The position numbers and the translations under genes are program-made. This document shows positions 12,488 to 20,571 of a stretch of DNA of 20,972 bases, in pieces (position 1 is the first letter of the stretch; each line of letters opens with the position of its first letter). The notes under the pieces are model-generated. The model searched no databases. It saw nothing but the letters and a program-made list of their open reading frames with translations, and had not been told where the DNA came from. Source of the stretch: CALCTE01 sp045627885 (GTDB lineage Bacteria; Bacillota; Clostridia; Oscillospirales; CAG-272); assembly GCA_045627885.1 (NCBI GenBank), contig JAZQOM010000008.1, positions 1 to 20,972 of the forward strand, given 5' to 3'.

Positions 12488-12733
12488 TCAGTCGATTATG
12501 CCTGCGTTCTTGAGAAGTGTCTTTACAGTCTCTGTGGGCTGTGCGCCGTTTGCAATCCACTTCTTTGCCTTTTCGCCGTCGATTGCGATGGTTGAGGGCT
12601 CGGTAAGGGGATTGTAGGTGCCGATATCCTCGATGAAGCGTCCGTCACGGGGATAACGGGAATCTGCTACCACTACATGATAAAAGGGGTTCTTCTTTGC
12701 GCCGTGTCTGCTGAGTCTAATCTTAACTGCCAT
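12488..12733 (-). CDS. rpsP: 30S ribosomal protein S16
   Basis: The 81-aa S16 has the usual length and the start MAVKIRLSRHGAKKNPFYHV, followed by VVADSRYPRDGRFIEDIGTYNP. S16 is required for 30S assembly. An AAAGGAAA site precedes the ATG at 12733. It lies 58 bp downstream of ffh, and this gap is AT-rich with no clear terminator or promoter, so it is probably part of the same operon. Confidence 0.97.
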   Translation of the reverse strand: MAVKIRLSRHGAKKNPFYHVVVADSRYPRDGRFIEDIGTYNPLTEPSTIAIDGEKAKKWIANGAQPTETVKTLLKNAGIID

Positions 12734-12791
12734 TTTCTTTTTTTCCTTTCGGTTGTTTATTTTTATATAAATTTTTTAATTTATAATCGCA

Positions 12792-14120
12792 TCAGAATTT
12801 CATGCCGAACATTCCGCGTTTGCCTTTTTTTGCGCTTGTAAACTGCTTCATCAGCTTCTTTGTCTGGTCAAATTGCTTTAAGAGTCTGTTTACCTCGTCC
12901 ACGCCGACGCCGCTTCCCGCCGCTATTCTGCGCTTTCTCGATGGGTTTATTATATCGGGATTTTCCCTCTCCGAAGGCGTCATCGAACGGATTATCGCCT
13001 CGGTGCGGTCGAGCTGTTTTTCGTCTATTTTGACATCCTTCATCGCCGCCTTGTTCATACCCGGGAGCATTCCCATAAGCTGGTCTAAAGAGCCCATATT
13101 GCGAACCTGCGCGAACTGCTCGAGATAATCCTCAAGGGTGAACTCGTTTTCGCGCATTTTGCGCTCAAGCTCGATTGCCTTTTTCTCGTCAAAGCTCTTT
13201 TCCGCCTTTTCGATAAGCGAAAGCACATCGCCCATGCCGAGAATTCTCGAAGCTATTCTGTCGGGATAAAAAGGCTCGAGTGCGTCAATCTTTTCGCCGA
13301 CGCCGATGAACTTTATCGGCTTGCCCGTGACATATCTTATCGAAAGCGCCGCGCCGCCTCTTGTATCGCCGTCCATCTTGGACAAAACAACGCCGGTGAT
13401 ATCAAGCAGGTCGTTGAAGCTCTTTGCAACATTGACTGCGTCCTGACCGGTCATCGAGTCTACGACAAGCAGTATCTCGGAAAGCTCAACGGTTTCTTTT
13501 ATCTTTACGAGCTCCTCCATCAGTGCCTCGTCAACATGAAGGCGTCCGGCGGTATCGAGGAACACCATATCGTTGCCGTGCTTTTTGGCGTACTCTACGG
13601 CTTCCTTTGCTATTGTGACAGGCGATACATCGCTTCCCATCTGGAAGAAATCCACTCCCGCCGTCTGTGCCATAACTTCGAGCTGCTTTATTGCCGCCGG
13701 TCTGTATACATCGCAGGCAACAAGAAGAGGTCTCTTGCTTTGGCTTTTATACATATATGCAAGCTTTGTCGCGTGCGTCGTCTTACCGGAGCCCTGAAGT
13801 CCCACCATCATTATAACCGTGGGCGGCTTCGGAGAAATAACGAGCTTTTCGTTTGTAGTGCCCATTATCGAGACAAGCTCTTCATTGACTATCTTGACTA
13901 TCTGCTGTGCGGGAACAAGACTTTCGAGCACCTCGGAGCCGACGGCGCGTTCTGTGGCTCTGTTTATGAATTCTTTTACCACCTTGAAGTTGACATCCGC
14001 CTCAAGAAGCGCAAGCTTTATCTCGCGCATTCCCGCTTTGACATCCGCTTCTGTGAGCTTGCCCTTGTTTCTGAACTTTTTGAAAGCTTCGGAAAGCTTG
14101 TCAACGAGATTACCGAACAT
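12792..14120 (-). CDS. ffh: signal recognition particle protein Ffh
   Basis: The 442-aa SRP54-type GTPase has an N domain (1-85, LLEADVNFKVVKEF), a G domain with P-loop GLQGSGKTT (about 107-115), DTAGR, SKMDGDTRGGAA and GVGEKIDAL, and a C-terminal Met-rich M domain from about 300 (MLPGMN, then repeated Met). The M domain binds 4.5S RNA and signal peptides. It targets membrane and secreted proteins to the translocon and works with the membrane insertase YidC in this window. The stop of ylxM is 2 bp upstream, the standard ylxM-ffh pair. Confidence 0.97.
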   Translation of the reverse strand: MFGNLVDKLSEAFKKFRNKGKLTEADVKAGMREIKLALLEADVNFKVVKEFINRATERAVGSEVLESLVPAQQIVKIVNEELVSIMGTTNEKLVISPKPPTVIMMVGLQGSGKTTHATKLAYMYKSQSKRPLLVACDVYRPAAIKQLEVMAQTAGVDFFQMGSDVSPVTIAKEAVEYAKKHGNDMVFLDTAGRLHVDEALMEELVKIKETVELSEILLVVDSMTGQDAVNVAKSFNDLLDITGVVLSKMDGDTRGGAALSIRYVTGKPIKFIGVGEKIDALEPFYPDRIASRILGMGDVLSLIEKAEKSFDEKKAIELERKMRENEFTLEDYLEQFAQVRNMGSLDQLMGMLPGMNKAAMKDVKIDEKQLDRTEAIIRSMTPSERENPDIINPSRKRRIAAGSGVGVDEVNRLLKQFDQTKKLMKQFTSAKKGKRGMFGMKF

Positions 14121-14122
14121 AC

Positions 14123-14470
14123 TTATCCTTTCAGCATAAGCGCATCGCAGGCTTTTTCTATTGCGTCAAGCTCCTCTGCGTCTGCGCCCTTGCGAAGTTT
14201 TGTGACGGATTCTTTTATCCTGTTTACCGCTTCCGCCGTCGCTCTGTCCTTTTCTATAAGACCGAGCGCGGCTTCGAATCTGTCAAGGCCCGATTCCGCC
14301 CGTTCAAGCCCGTCTCTGACTCCCTGCCTCGTGATGCCGAGCTGTTCGGCTATCTCCGACAGAGAAAGGTCGTCGTTGTAATAAAGGTTTGCGATATCGC
14401 ACTGCTTTTTCGGCAAAAGCTGACCGTAATAATCGAACAAAAGAGTGTAACGGACATTGATTTTTCTCAC
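14123..14470 (-). CDS. ylxM: YlxM/p13-family HTH protein
   Basis: The 115-aa protein has sigma-70-region-4-like HTH: RYTLLFDYYGQLLPKKQ, then LYYNDDLSLSEIAEQLGITRQGVRD (about 25-53). YlxM proteins sit directly before ffh (sometimes after ftsY) and are thought to modulate SRP, though the mechanism is unsettled. The start is GTG 14470 behind AGAGG; an overlapping out-of-frame ATG is followed at once by TGA. The gene heads the ylxM-ffh-rpsP-khpA-rimM-trmD operon. A consensus promoter and a 5'-end hairpin lie upstream. Confidence 0.93.
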   Translation of the reverse strand: MRKINVRYTLLFDYYGQLLPKKQCDIANLYYNDDLSLSEIAEQLGITRQGVRDGLERAESGLDRFEAALGLIEKDRATAEAVNRIKESVTKLRKGADAEELDAIEKACDALMLKG

Positions 14471-14496
14471 ATCGTTCGCCTCTCTTTCGCAAAAAG

Positions 14497-14525
14497 CAGG
14501 TGTAAAGTAAAAAACTTTACACCTG
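14497..14525 (-). terminator. hairpin at the 5' end of the ylxM transcript
   Basis: A perfect 12-bp stem, CAGGTGTAAAGT (14497-14508) with ACTTTACACCTG (14514-14525), is followed on the minus strand by GCTTTTT. It would terminate mnmE transcripts. However, the ylxM promoter lies just upstream of it, so ylxM transcripts begin with the same hairpin, which suggests attenuation or 5'-end stabilisation. Confidence 0.65.
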
Positions 14526-14526
14526 T

Positions 14527-14554
14527 ATTATAGCATGAAATCCGGCTTTGTCAA
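14527..14554 (-). promoter_or_regulatory. promoter of the ylxM-ffh operon
   Basis: On the minus strand TTGACA (14554-14549) and TATAAT (14532-14527) are both perfect consensus, with a 16-bp spacer. Start is predicted near 14520, at the base of the hairpin. Confidence 0.8.
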
Positions 14555-14562
14555 GTATTTTT

Positions 14563-15942
14563 TTATTTGCCTACGCAGAATTTTGAGAATATCGAAGATA
14601 CTATTTCTTCGCTTACGGCTCTGCCGCTTGATTCGTCAAGCGCGGCAACCGCGTCCTCGCACATACTGCCGGCTATCGTCTGCTCTGTTCCGAGCGCAAG
14701 CGAGCTTATTGCCTGAGAAAGCGAATCCGACGCCGAGAGCAAGGATGCGTGTCTTTGCGCCGTGGTGACTATCGGGCTTGTGCCGAAATCCACGGAATCG
14801 TCAAGAAACAGTTTTTTGAGAAGCGTCTCGAGCTTATCTCTGTCGTCCGCGGAATTCGCGCAAAGGCAAAGCGTGTTTTTGAAAGCCGCTTTGACTTTAT
14901 CGTACGGGACGGAGCCCACATCTGCCTTATTTACTATTGCGACAACGGTTTTTCCGCTTTCTGAAAGCAGTTTTATCAGCTTTTCGTCGTCGGCGGAAAG
15001 CTCCCTTGAGCCGTCAAACACGGCAAGAATGAGCGCCGCTTCGTCTATTGCTCCGTAGCTTAATCCGACGCCTATTTTTTCGACGGCGTCTTCCGTCTCT
15101 CTGACTCCCGCCGTATCGGAGAGCTTTAACAGAATGTCTCCCAAAACGACCTCTTCGGTTACGATATCTCTCGTTGTGCCGGCGATATCCGTAACAATGG
15201 CGCGGTTTTTGCCGCAAAGAAGATTGAGGAGCGTCGACTTGCCCGTATTCGGCGTGCCGACTATGGCGGTCGGTATTCCCTCGCTTACAGCCATTCCGGA
15301 GCGGTAGCTGGAAGCAAGACTGTCTATCTCGTCCTTTATGACAATCAGTCTTTCGCGCATCTCCTCGGAGCTTACATCGTAGAGCTCCTCGTCGGGATAA
15401 TCTATATAGACATAAACCGACGCAAGCAGCTCCTTGAGCTTTTCCGATATGCCGCTTATCTTTCTGTCGAGAGTGCCGCCCATATTGGAATTCGAGAGCG
15501 TTATCGCCGCCTTTGTCTTGGCGTGAATGAGCTCTCCCACTGCTTCCGCCGCAGAAAGTGAGAGCTTGCCGTTTATATATGCTCTCTTTGTGTACTCTCC
15601 GGCAAGAGCCTGCCTTGCTCCTGCGCGGAATACCGCTTCAAGCACGGTGGCGGTGCAGAGTGCTCCGCCGTGGCAGTATATCTCGACGGTATCCTCACCC
15701 GTATACGAATGAGGTGCTTTGAAATGAGTGCACATACATTCGTCAACAACGCCGCTTTCGTCCGCGACGGTGCACATATAGAGCTTTGCGGGAACTGTTG
15801 CCGCAATATTCATTTTACAGCGCAGACGAAGTGCGCCGTCCGCAACGGCAAAGCAGTTGTCTCCGCTTATTCTTATTACCGCAACTCCGCCCGTTCCTCT
15901 CGGTGACGAAACGGCGGCTATCGTATCATTGAGTATATCCAT
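14563..15942 (-). CDS. mnmE: tRNA modification GTPase MnmE
   Basis: The 459-aa MnmE, with MnmG, installs the cmnm5 group on U34 of wobble tRNAs including tRNA-Lys(TTT). The N-terminal folate-binding domain (about 1-118) starts DTIAAVSSPRGTGGVAVIRIS. A helical domain is interrupted by the G domain, with GTPNTGKST (G1, near 220), DIAGTTRD, DTAGVRE and NKAD. The C-terminal FCVGK carries the conserved Cys of the family. ATG 15942 is chosen behind GAGGAAAAG; a TTG 15 bases upstream is in frame. In the usual order mnmG and rsmG follow; here ylxM follows instead. Confidence 0.96.
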   Translation of the reverse strand: MDILNDTIAAVSSPRGTGGVAVIRISGDNCFAVADGALRLRCKMNIAATVPAKLYMCTVADESGVVDECMCTHFKAPHSYTGEDTVEIYCHGGALCTATVLEAVFRAGARQALAGEYTKRAYINGKLSLSAAEAVGELIHAKTKAAITLSNSNMGGTLDRKISGISEKLKELLASVYVYIDYPDEELYDVSSEEMRERLIVIKDEIDSLASSYRSGMAVSEGIPTAIVGTPNTGKSTLLNLLCGKNRAIVTDIAGTTRDIVTEEVVLGDILLKLSDTAGVRETEDAVEKIGVGLSYGAIDEAALILAVFDGSRELSADDEKLIKLLSESGKTVVAIVNKADVGSVPYDKVKAAFKNTLCLCANSADDRDKLETLLKKLFLDDSVDFGTSPIVTTAQRHASLLSASDSLSQAISSLALGTEQTIAGSMCEDAVAALDESSGRAVSEEIVSSIFSKFCVGK

Positions 15943-15959
15943 ATCTTTTCCTCGCAATC

Positions 15960-15990
15960 AAAAAGCCGCTGCTGGGCGCAACGGCTTTTT
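15960..15990 (-). terminator. terminator-like hairpin between khpB and mnmE
   Basis: AAAAAGCCG (15960-15968) pairs with CGGCTTTTT (15982-15990). On the minus strand the stem ends in TTTTT just before the mnmE ribosome binding site. It may reduce read-through from khpB to mnmE; no separate mnmE promoter is evident. Confidence 0.6.
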
Positions 15991-15994
15991 ATGC

Positions 15995-16888
15995 TTAATT
16001 TTCGCTCGGAGCTGTGTATCTGTCGTACTTTCCGTCAGAGCCGTTGTATTCCGGGCGCTCGACACTGTATTTGTCGTTCTTTGCGCCGCCCGACCTTTCG
16101 GCGGAAATGACCACCTTGCGTCCGAGGTCTGTGCCTACCGAGCGCGTGGTGACGCCCTCTATTCCCTGAATGCGCGAATGTATTATTCTGCGCTCATAGG
16201 GATTCATCGGTTCAAGCGTGACGCTTCTTCCGGTGGAGAGAACCTTTGCCGCCATTCTGTCGGCAAGCTTATTGAGAGTTTCCTCTCTCTTTGACCTGTA
16301 ATTTTCGACATCGACATGAATTCTGCCTGCGTCGCCTTTTTCGTTATCATTGACGATGTTTGCAAGATACTGTATCGAATCAAGCACCTCGCCGTGATGA
16401 CCGATTATGACGCCGAGCTCTTTGCCGACTATTTCGATAAAGACATCCTCGCTGTCGCAGGAGTTAATCTGCGCCTTTGCGTCGAGCTTCATATCGGCAA
16501 GAATCATATCTATAAACGATACTACCTTGTCAAGTCCCGCAAGAGCTTCGGGGGCAACGGGAGTTTTCGGCTTCTCCTGCTCGGGCTTTTTCTGCTCGGG
16601 CTTCTTTTCGCCGTGCTCGTGCTTTTTGTCAAAATTCTTCTTTGAAGAAGGCTCCGGTTTCTGTTCTTTTTTCTCAAAAGAGGGCGTCTCCGGCTTTTTG
16701 GGTGCCGGTTTGCCGTCTTCGTAGCTTATTCTGTATTTTGCATCCTGCGCGCCGAAGCCGAAAAAGCCTTTTTTGGCTGTCTCAATCATCTCGCAGGAAA
16801 GCTTATCCGTATCAACTCCGAATTCGAGCGCCGCTCTGTTGAGAGCCTGCTCTTCGGATTTTGCGGAAACTATTTTTTCCTGTAACAA
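15995..16888 (-). CDS. khpB: KhpB/Jag RNA-binding protein
   Basis: The 297-aa protein has a Jag N-terminal domain (about 1-50: EKIVSAKSEEQALNRAALEFG and KKGFFGFG), a long Lys/Glu/Pro-rich flexible linker (about 60-120), a KH domain with GHHG loop (VIIGHHGEVLDSIQY) and an R3H domain (NPYERRIIHSRI). Jag/KhpB pairs with KhpA and is usually encoded behind yidC, as here. TTG 16888 is chosen: AGGAG lies 7 bases upstream and the protein then starts like homologues. The longer open frame overlapping yidC lacks support. Confidence 0.92.
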   Translation of the reverse strand: MLQEKIVSAKSEEQALNRAALEFGVDTDKLSCEMIETAKKGFFGFGAQDAKYRISYEDGKPAPKKPETPSFEKKEQKPEPSSKKNFDKKHEHGEKKPEQKKPEQEKPKTPVAPEALAGLDKVVSFIDMILADMKLDAKAQINSCDSEDVFIEIVGKELGVIIGHHGEVLDSIQYLANIVNDNEKGDAGRIHVDVENYRSKREETLNKLADRMAAKVLSTGRSVTLEPMNPYERRIIHSRIQGIEGVTTRSVGTDLGRKVVISAERSGGAKNDKYSVERPEYNGSDGKYDRYTAPSEN

Positions 16889-16913
16889 ATATATTCTCCT
16901 CTCAAGCAAAGCA

Positions 16914-18164
16914 TCATTTATCTTCGTCGTCTTTGATGCTTCCCACAGATATTCCGGAAATTTCCTTTGCTTCTGCCTCAATGGGCGCTTTTTCTGTGTT
17001 TTGCTTCTTCTTTTTCTTATCTTTCTCTTCTGCTTCGTATGCCGCTTCTATTTCCTCGGGCTTCGGTATCGGCAGAATTTTTGAGAGTAAGAAGCTCTGT
17101 CCTATCATAATTAAGTTGGACATCATCCAGTAAAAGCCTACTGCGCCGGGAACGATGAATGCGATATACACGCTGAACAGCGGGAATACGAAATCCATTA
17201 TTTTAAGCGATGCGCCTACATCCGCAGAGCCGTTTGCGGCAGCGGGGGGTGCATTGTTGAGCTTCTTTGTAATCCAAGAAGAAAGATATGTGATGATACC
17301 GGACAAAATCGGTATGATTATAAGCCAGTTGGTAAAGCTCGGAGTGCCGAGCAAATCCATTCCGAACAAGCCGCTCTTGAATTCGAGAAGCTTTTCCGTA
17401 TCCGGAATTGCCGCAACTATCTCATTTTGCGTCTCTTTATCGGCGCTCTTGATGTTCTGAAGGAAATTCAGTTCCGCGTAAGCACCTTTGTTCTTTGCGC
17501 TCTTGTCGTTTGCAAACCACTTGTCGCGTGCGGTTTCTATCGCTTTCTTGCGGAAGCCGTTTATATCGTCTGCGGTCAGCTTGCCCGTATTTTTGTACTC
17601 CGTTCCGTCGGAATTGTATATCTTTCCGTCTTTTGTGATTTTGTAAGTCGCGTCGACGGGCATAGCCTGCGCGTTAAGCGCCTTCGGGCTCTTAAGATAG
17701 GTGTCTACGACATTATAGTCCTCTTCAACAGAGCGGTTGGGTGTGAAATACACGGCACTGTCCATCACGGGTGCGACATAAGTCATCGGTGCTGTGACGA
17801 CATAGAAAAGAATGAGTATTATGGGAAGCTGAATAAGAAGCGGGAGACATCCGGAGAACGGAGAGTATTTTTCTCTCTGATAAAGCTCCATTATCTCGGC
17901 ATTCATTTTTTCCTGAGTGGCTCTGTCGTTGCGTCCCTTGTACTTGTTGCGAATCTTCATTTCCTTGGGACGGAGCTTTGCCTGAACAATCATGCCCTTC
18001 TGCTGTTTGATTCCGAACGGCAAAAGAACAATTCTTATTACGAGTGCAAAGATAATAATGGCGACGGCATAACTTCCGATAAGCTGATAGCTTCCGCGGA
18101 GAAGATATCCGAAGGGCCACTTAATCCAGTCGATTATCGACGCCCTGGCAATTAAATTCGGCAT
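16914..18164 (-). CDS. yidC: YidC/Oxa1 membrane protein insertase
   Basis: The 416-aa insertase folds and inserts membrane proteins, alone or with Sec. TM1 (about 30-50) carries the conserved groove Arg44 in VIRIVLLPF, followed by the cytoplasmic helical hairpin with Lys/Arg-rich segments (55-100). TM2 is about 105-125 (GCLPLLIQLP), TM3 279-297, and TM4/TM5 324-362 (PGAVGFYWMMSN). The extracytoplasmic loop between TM2 and TM3 is about 150 residues (130-278), much longer than in typical Gram-positive YidC, which is why the protein exceeds the common 250-290 aa. The C-terminus is charged and Lys-rich, suited to ribosome contact. No lipobox or cleavable signal is seen. Confidence 0.95.
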   Translation of the reverse strand: MPNLIARASIIDWIKWPFGYLLRGSYQLIGSYAVAIIIFALVIRIVLLPFGIKQQKGMIVQAKLRPKEMKIRNKYKGRNDRATQEKMNAEIMELYQREKYSPFSGCLPLLIQLPIILILFYVVTAPMTYVAPVMDSAVYFTPNRSVEEDYNVVDTYLKSPKALNAQAMPVDATYKITKDGKIYNSDGTEYKNTGKLTADDINGFRKKAIETARDKWFANDKSAKNKGAYAELNFLQNIKSADKETQNEIVAAIPDTEKLLEFKSGLFGMDLLGTPSFTNWLIIIPILSGIITYLSSWITKKLNNAPPAAANGSADVGASLKIMDFVFPLFSVYIAFIVPGAVGFYWMMSNLIMIGQSFLLSKILPIPKPEEIEAAYEAEEKDKKKKKQNTEKAPIEAEAKEISGISVGSIKDDEDK

Positions 18165-18205
18165 AATATTTTTTCCTTATTAAATTTGGTTTTGCCTGCG
18201 AAAAA

Positions 18206-18415
18206 TCAGGGTACCGGGTCATATCCGCCTTTTGAAAACGGATTGCATCTCAGTATCCTTTTAATCGTAAGCAGAGTTCCCTTAAACGCCCCGTACTTTT
18301 CGAGAGCGTCTATGGCATACTGTGAACAGGTCGGGTAAAATCGGCAGCAGGGCTTATGTAAACGGGAAAGATGCTTGCGGTAAAACTTTACCGCCGCGAT
18401 TAGAATGCGTTTCAC
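18206..18415 (-). CDS. yidD: membrane protein insertion efficiency factor YidD
   Basis: The 69-aa protein has the family signature CCRFYPTCSQYAIDALEKYG, then KGTLLTIKRILRCNPFSKGGYDPVP. YidD is a small membrane-associated protein that helps YidC-dependent insertion. GTG 18415 is chosen because GGAGG lies 7 bases upstream, and it overlaps the rnpA stop (GTGA, 4 bp), so translation is coupled. Confidence 0.95.
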   Translation of the reverse strand: MKRILIAAVKFYRKHLSRLHKPCCRFYPTCSQYAIDALEKYGAFKGTLLTIKRILRCNPFSKGGYDPVP

Positions 18416-18774
18416 CGTGCATCCTCCGCCGGTAAAAGCCCAAGCTTTGAAAAAGAAAGCCGCATATCGCAAAGCGCATCCTGCATCTTTGCCTTTGCAA
18501 GCGAATGCCGTGCGACTACGATTATGTCATATCCGCACGGAATATCGCAATAAAGCCTTCTGTATGCTTCCCGCAAGATACGGCGCGCCCTTGTGCGCTC
18601 CACCGCTTTTCCGTACTTTTTGGATACGGTGAGCCCCAATGACGATGCCGCAAATTCGCCCTTTTTTCTTCTTTTAAGCTTATATACGACTATATACTTC
18701 GTCGCAAAGCTTTCTCCCTGCCTGTATGCCCGCGAAAATATGCAGCTCTGTTTTACGGAGCTGAAGCTGCTCAT
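18412..18774 (-). CDS. rnpA: ribonuclease P protein component
   Basis: The 120-aa basic protein binds the RNase P RNA and aids 5' maturation of tRNAs. The signature RTRARRILREAYRR (about 60-73) corresponds to the RNR motif, with SLGLTVSKKYGKAVER before it and GYDIIVVAR after. The start ATG 18774 is one base after the rpmH stop; there is no obvious ribosome binding site apart from sequence within rpmH, so coupling to rpmH is likely. Confidence 0.96.
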   Translation of the reverse strand: MSSFSSVKQSCIFSRAYRQGESFATKYIVVYKLKRRKKGEFAASSLGLTVSKKYGKAVERTRARRILREAYRRLYCDIPCGYDIIVVARHSLAKAKMQDALCDMRLSFSKLGLLPAEDAR

Positions 18775-18775
18775 A

Positions 18776-18910
18776 TCAGTAGGTAAGACGATTGCGTCCC
18801 TTTGCGCGTCTTCTCTTGAGAACCTTTCTTCCGTCTGCGGTCTTCATTCTCTTTCTGAAGCCGTGCTCCATCTTTCTGTGGCGTTTTTTAGGCTGATATG
18901 TTCTTAACAT
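18776..18910 (-). CDS. rpmH: 50S ribosomal protein L34
   Basis: The 44-aa L34 is typical in length: MLRTYQPKKRHRKMEHGFRK at the start, then MKTADGRKVLKRRRAKGR, ending NRLTY. GGAGG lies 7 bases before the ATG. It is the first gene of the rpmH-rnpA-yidD-yidC-khpB run, with a promoter about 115 nt upstream. Confidence 0.98.
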   Translation of the reverse strand: MLRTYQPKKRHRKMEHGFRKRMKTADGRKVLKRRRAKGRNRLTY

Positions 18911-19031
18911 AATGGTTCCTCCATGCTTTTGTTGTTGTTTTTATTTTTATATGTACGCGGAAAACAGAGCAAATGGCTGCTGCAATCTGTTTTAGGTGCA
19001 GCCGATTCCGCACACAACATATCAATTTATA

Positions 19032-19060
19032 CTTATATCACAACTTGACTGCGTTGTCAA
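19032..19060 (-). promoter_or_regulatory. promoter of the rpmH-rnpA operon
   Basis: On the minus strand TTGACA (19060-19055) and TATAAG (19037-19032) are separated by 17 bp, with TGTGA before the -10. The leader 18911-19025 (about 115 nt) can form GGCTGC/GCAGCC or, alternatively, AAAACAG/CTGTTTT stems in the 18970s-18990s and has no gene. No clear terminator of the upstream gene is seen. Confidence 0.7.
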
Positions 19061-19068
19061 GAATTTTT

Positions 19069-20556
19069 TTACTTGTGATACAGTTTCTTCGTCTGATATC
19101 TCGGCTCGCAGGTTAAATTTATTCCGAGCTTTCTGTAAACATCGCTGTCTACCGTGGCAAGCATTACGCTTGCGTGTGCCTGACAATTTTTGAGCTTTGT
19201 GAGCCCCTCAAGCGCCTTTTTTGCATTTGCGTCCGTTGCGGCGCATATTGCAAGAGCTATGAGTATCTCGTCGGAATGAAGTCTCGGATTATGATTTCCG
19301 AGGCTGTCAACCTTAAGATGCTGTATAGGCTCTATTATCTCCGGTGCAATAAGCTGAACACCGTCGGGGATTCCGCTTACTTCCTTTGCGGCATTGAGCA
19401 GTGCCGATGCCGAAGCGCCGAGAAGAAGCGATGTTTTGCCCGTGATTATTCTGCCGTCATTTAGCTCTATCGCAACAGCCGGCTGTCCGCCCGCCTGCTC
19501 GCTCTTTTCCTTTGCCGCGATGACACACCTTCTGTCGTCCTGCGAAATCTCCGCCTGCTTCATCAAAAGCTCAATCTTTTCGACGGCTTCCTCGACATTC
19601 TTGCCCTCTGCGCCAGCGCATATCGTTGCGTAATACCTGCGGATAATCTCGTCCTTTGACGCCTTCTTGCATACCTCATCGTCCGTTATGCAGAAGCCGA
19701 CCATATTGACGCCCATATCGGTAGGCGATTTGTATCGGCTGCCGCCGTATATTTTCTCAAACATGGCGTTGAGAACGGGGAAAGCCTCAAGGTCGCGGTT
19801 GTAGTTTACCGCGGTCTTTCCGTATGCTTCAAGATAGAAATAGTCTATCATATTGACATCGTTCAAATCTGCGGTTGCCGCTTCGTATGCAAGGTTTATC
19901 GGGTGCTTGAGCGGTATATTCCAGATGGGGAAAGTCTCGAATTTTGCGTATCCCGCCGAAACTCCCCTCTTATTCTCATTGTATAGCTGTGAAAGGCATA
20001 CGGCGAGCTTTCCGCTTCCGGGGCCGGGGGCTGTGACCACTACGAGCGGCGCTTTCGTCTCGACATAATCGTTTTTGCCGAATCCGTCTTCCGATACAAT
20101 CTTCTGCACATCGTAAGGATAGTTGTCTATCTTGTAATGGCGATAAACCTTTAAGCCGAGTCTTTCGAGCTTTTCGGTAAAAGCGTTGACGATGGGCTGA
20201 TTCTCATACTGTGTGATAACTACACTGTGAGCATCTATATCTATCGCGCTGAACGCGTCGACGATTCTCAAAACCTCGTCGCAGTAGCTTATTCCGAGGT
20301 CGCCTCTCATACGGCTCTTTTCTATATCCGATGAGCATACGGCGACGATAACTTCGACATCGTTTCCGAGCTCCTTGAGCATAAGCGCCTTGCTGTCGGG
20401 CTTGAATCCCGGTAAAACTCTCGATGCGTGATTATCGTCGAAGAGCTTGCCGCCGAATTCGAGATATAGTTTGCCGCCGAATTTTTCGATACGCTCTCTT
20501 ATATGGGCGGATTGAAGTTCGACGTATTTGTTGCAATCGAAGCCTTGTCTGTACAT
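19069..20556 (-). CDS. DUF1846 family protein
   Basis: The 495-aa protein is close to full family length. It starts MYRQGFDCNKYVELQSAHI and contains GGKLFDDNHASRVLPGF, a glycine-rich P-loop-like APGPGSGK (176-183) and, near the C-terminus, LKVDSLGNHNPRLHSDEILIALAICA. The family (PF08903) is widespread in Firmicutes, cytoplasmic, and of unproven function; the P-loop-like motif suggests nucleotide binding. The ribosome binding site AAGAGGA precedes ATG 20556. It follows the HAD gene by 15 bp and is probably co-transcribed with it. The stop lies 8 bp from the rpmH -35. Confidence 0.9.
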   Translation of the reverse strand: MYRQGFDCNKYVELQSAHIRERIEKFGGKLYLEFGGKLFDDNHASRVLPGFKPDSKALMLKELGNDVEVIVAVCSSDIEKSRMRGDLGISYCDEVLRIVDAFSAIDIDAHSVVITQYENQPIVNAFTEKLERLGLKVYRHYKIDNYPYDVQKIVSEDGFGKNDYVETKAPLVVVTAPGPGSGKLAVCLSQLYNENKRGVSAGYAKFETFPIWNIPLKHPINLAYEAATADLNDVNMIDYFYLEAYGKTAVNYNRDLEAFPVLNAMFEKIYGGSRYKSPTDMGVNMVGFCITDDEVCKKASKDEIIRRYYATICAGAEGKNVEEAVEKIELLMKQAEISQDDRRCVIAAKEKSEQAGGQPAVAIELNDGRIITGKTSLLLGASASALLNAAKEVSGIPDGVQLIAPEIIEPIQHLKVDSLGNHNPRLHSDEILIALAICAATDANAKKALEGLTKLKNCQAHASVMLATVDSDVYRKLGINLTCEPRYQTKKLYHK

Positions 20557-20571
20557 AAAATTCCTCTTAAG

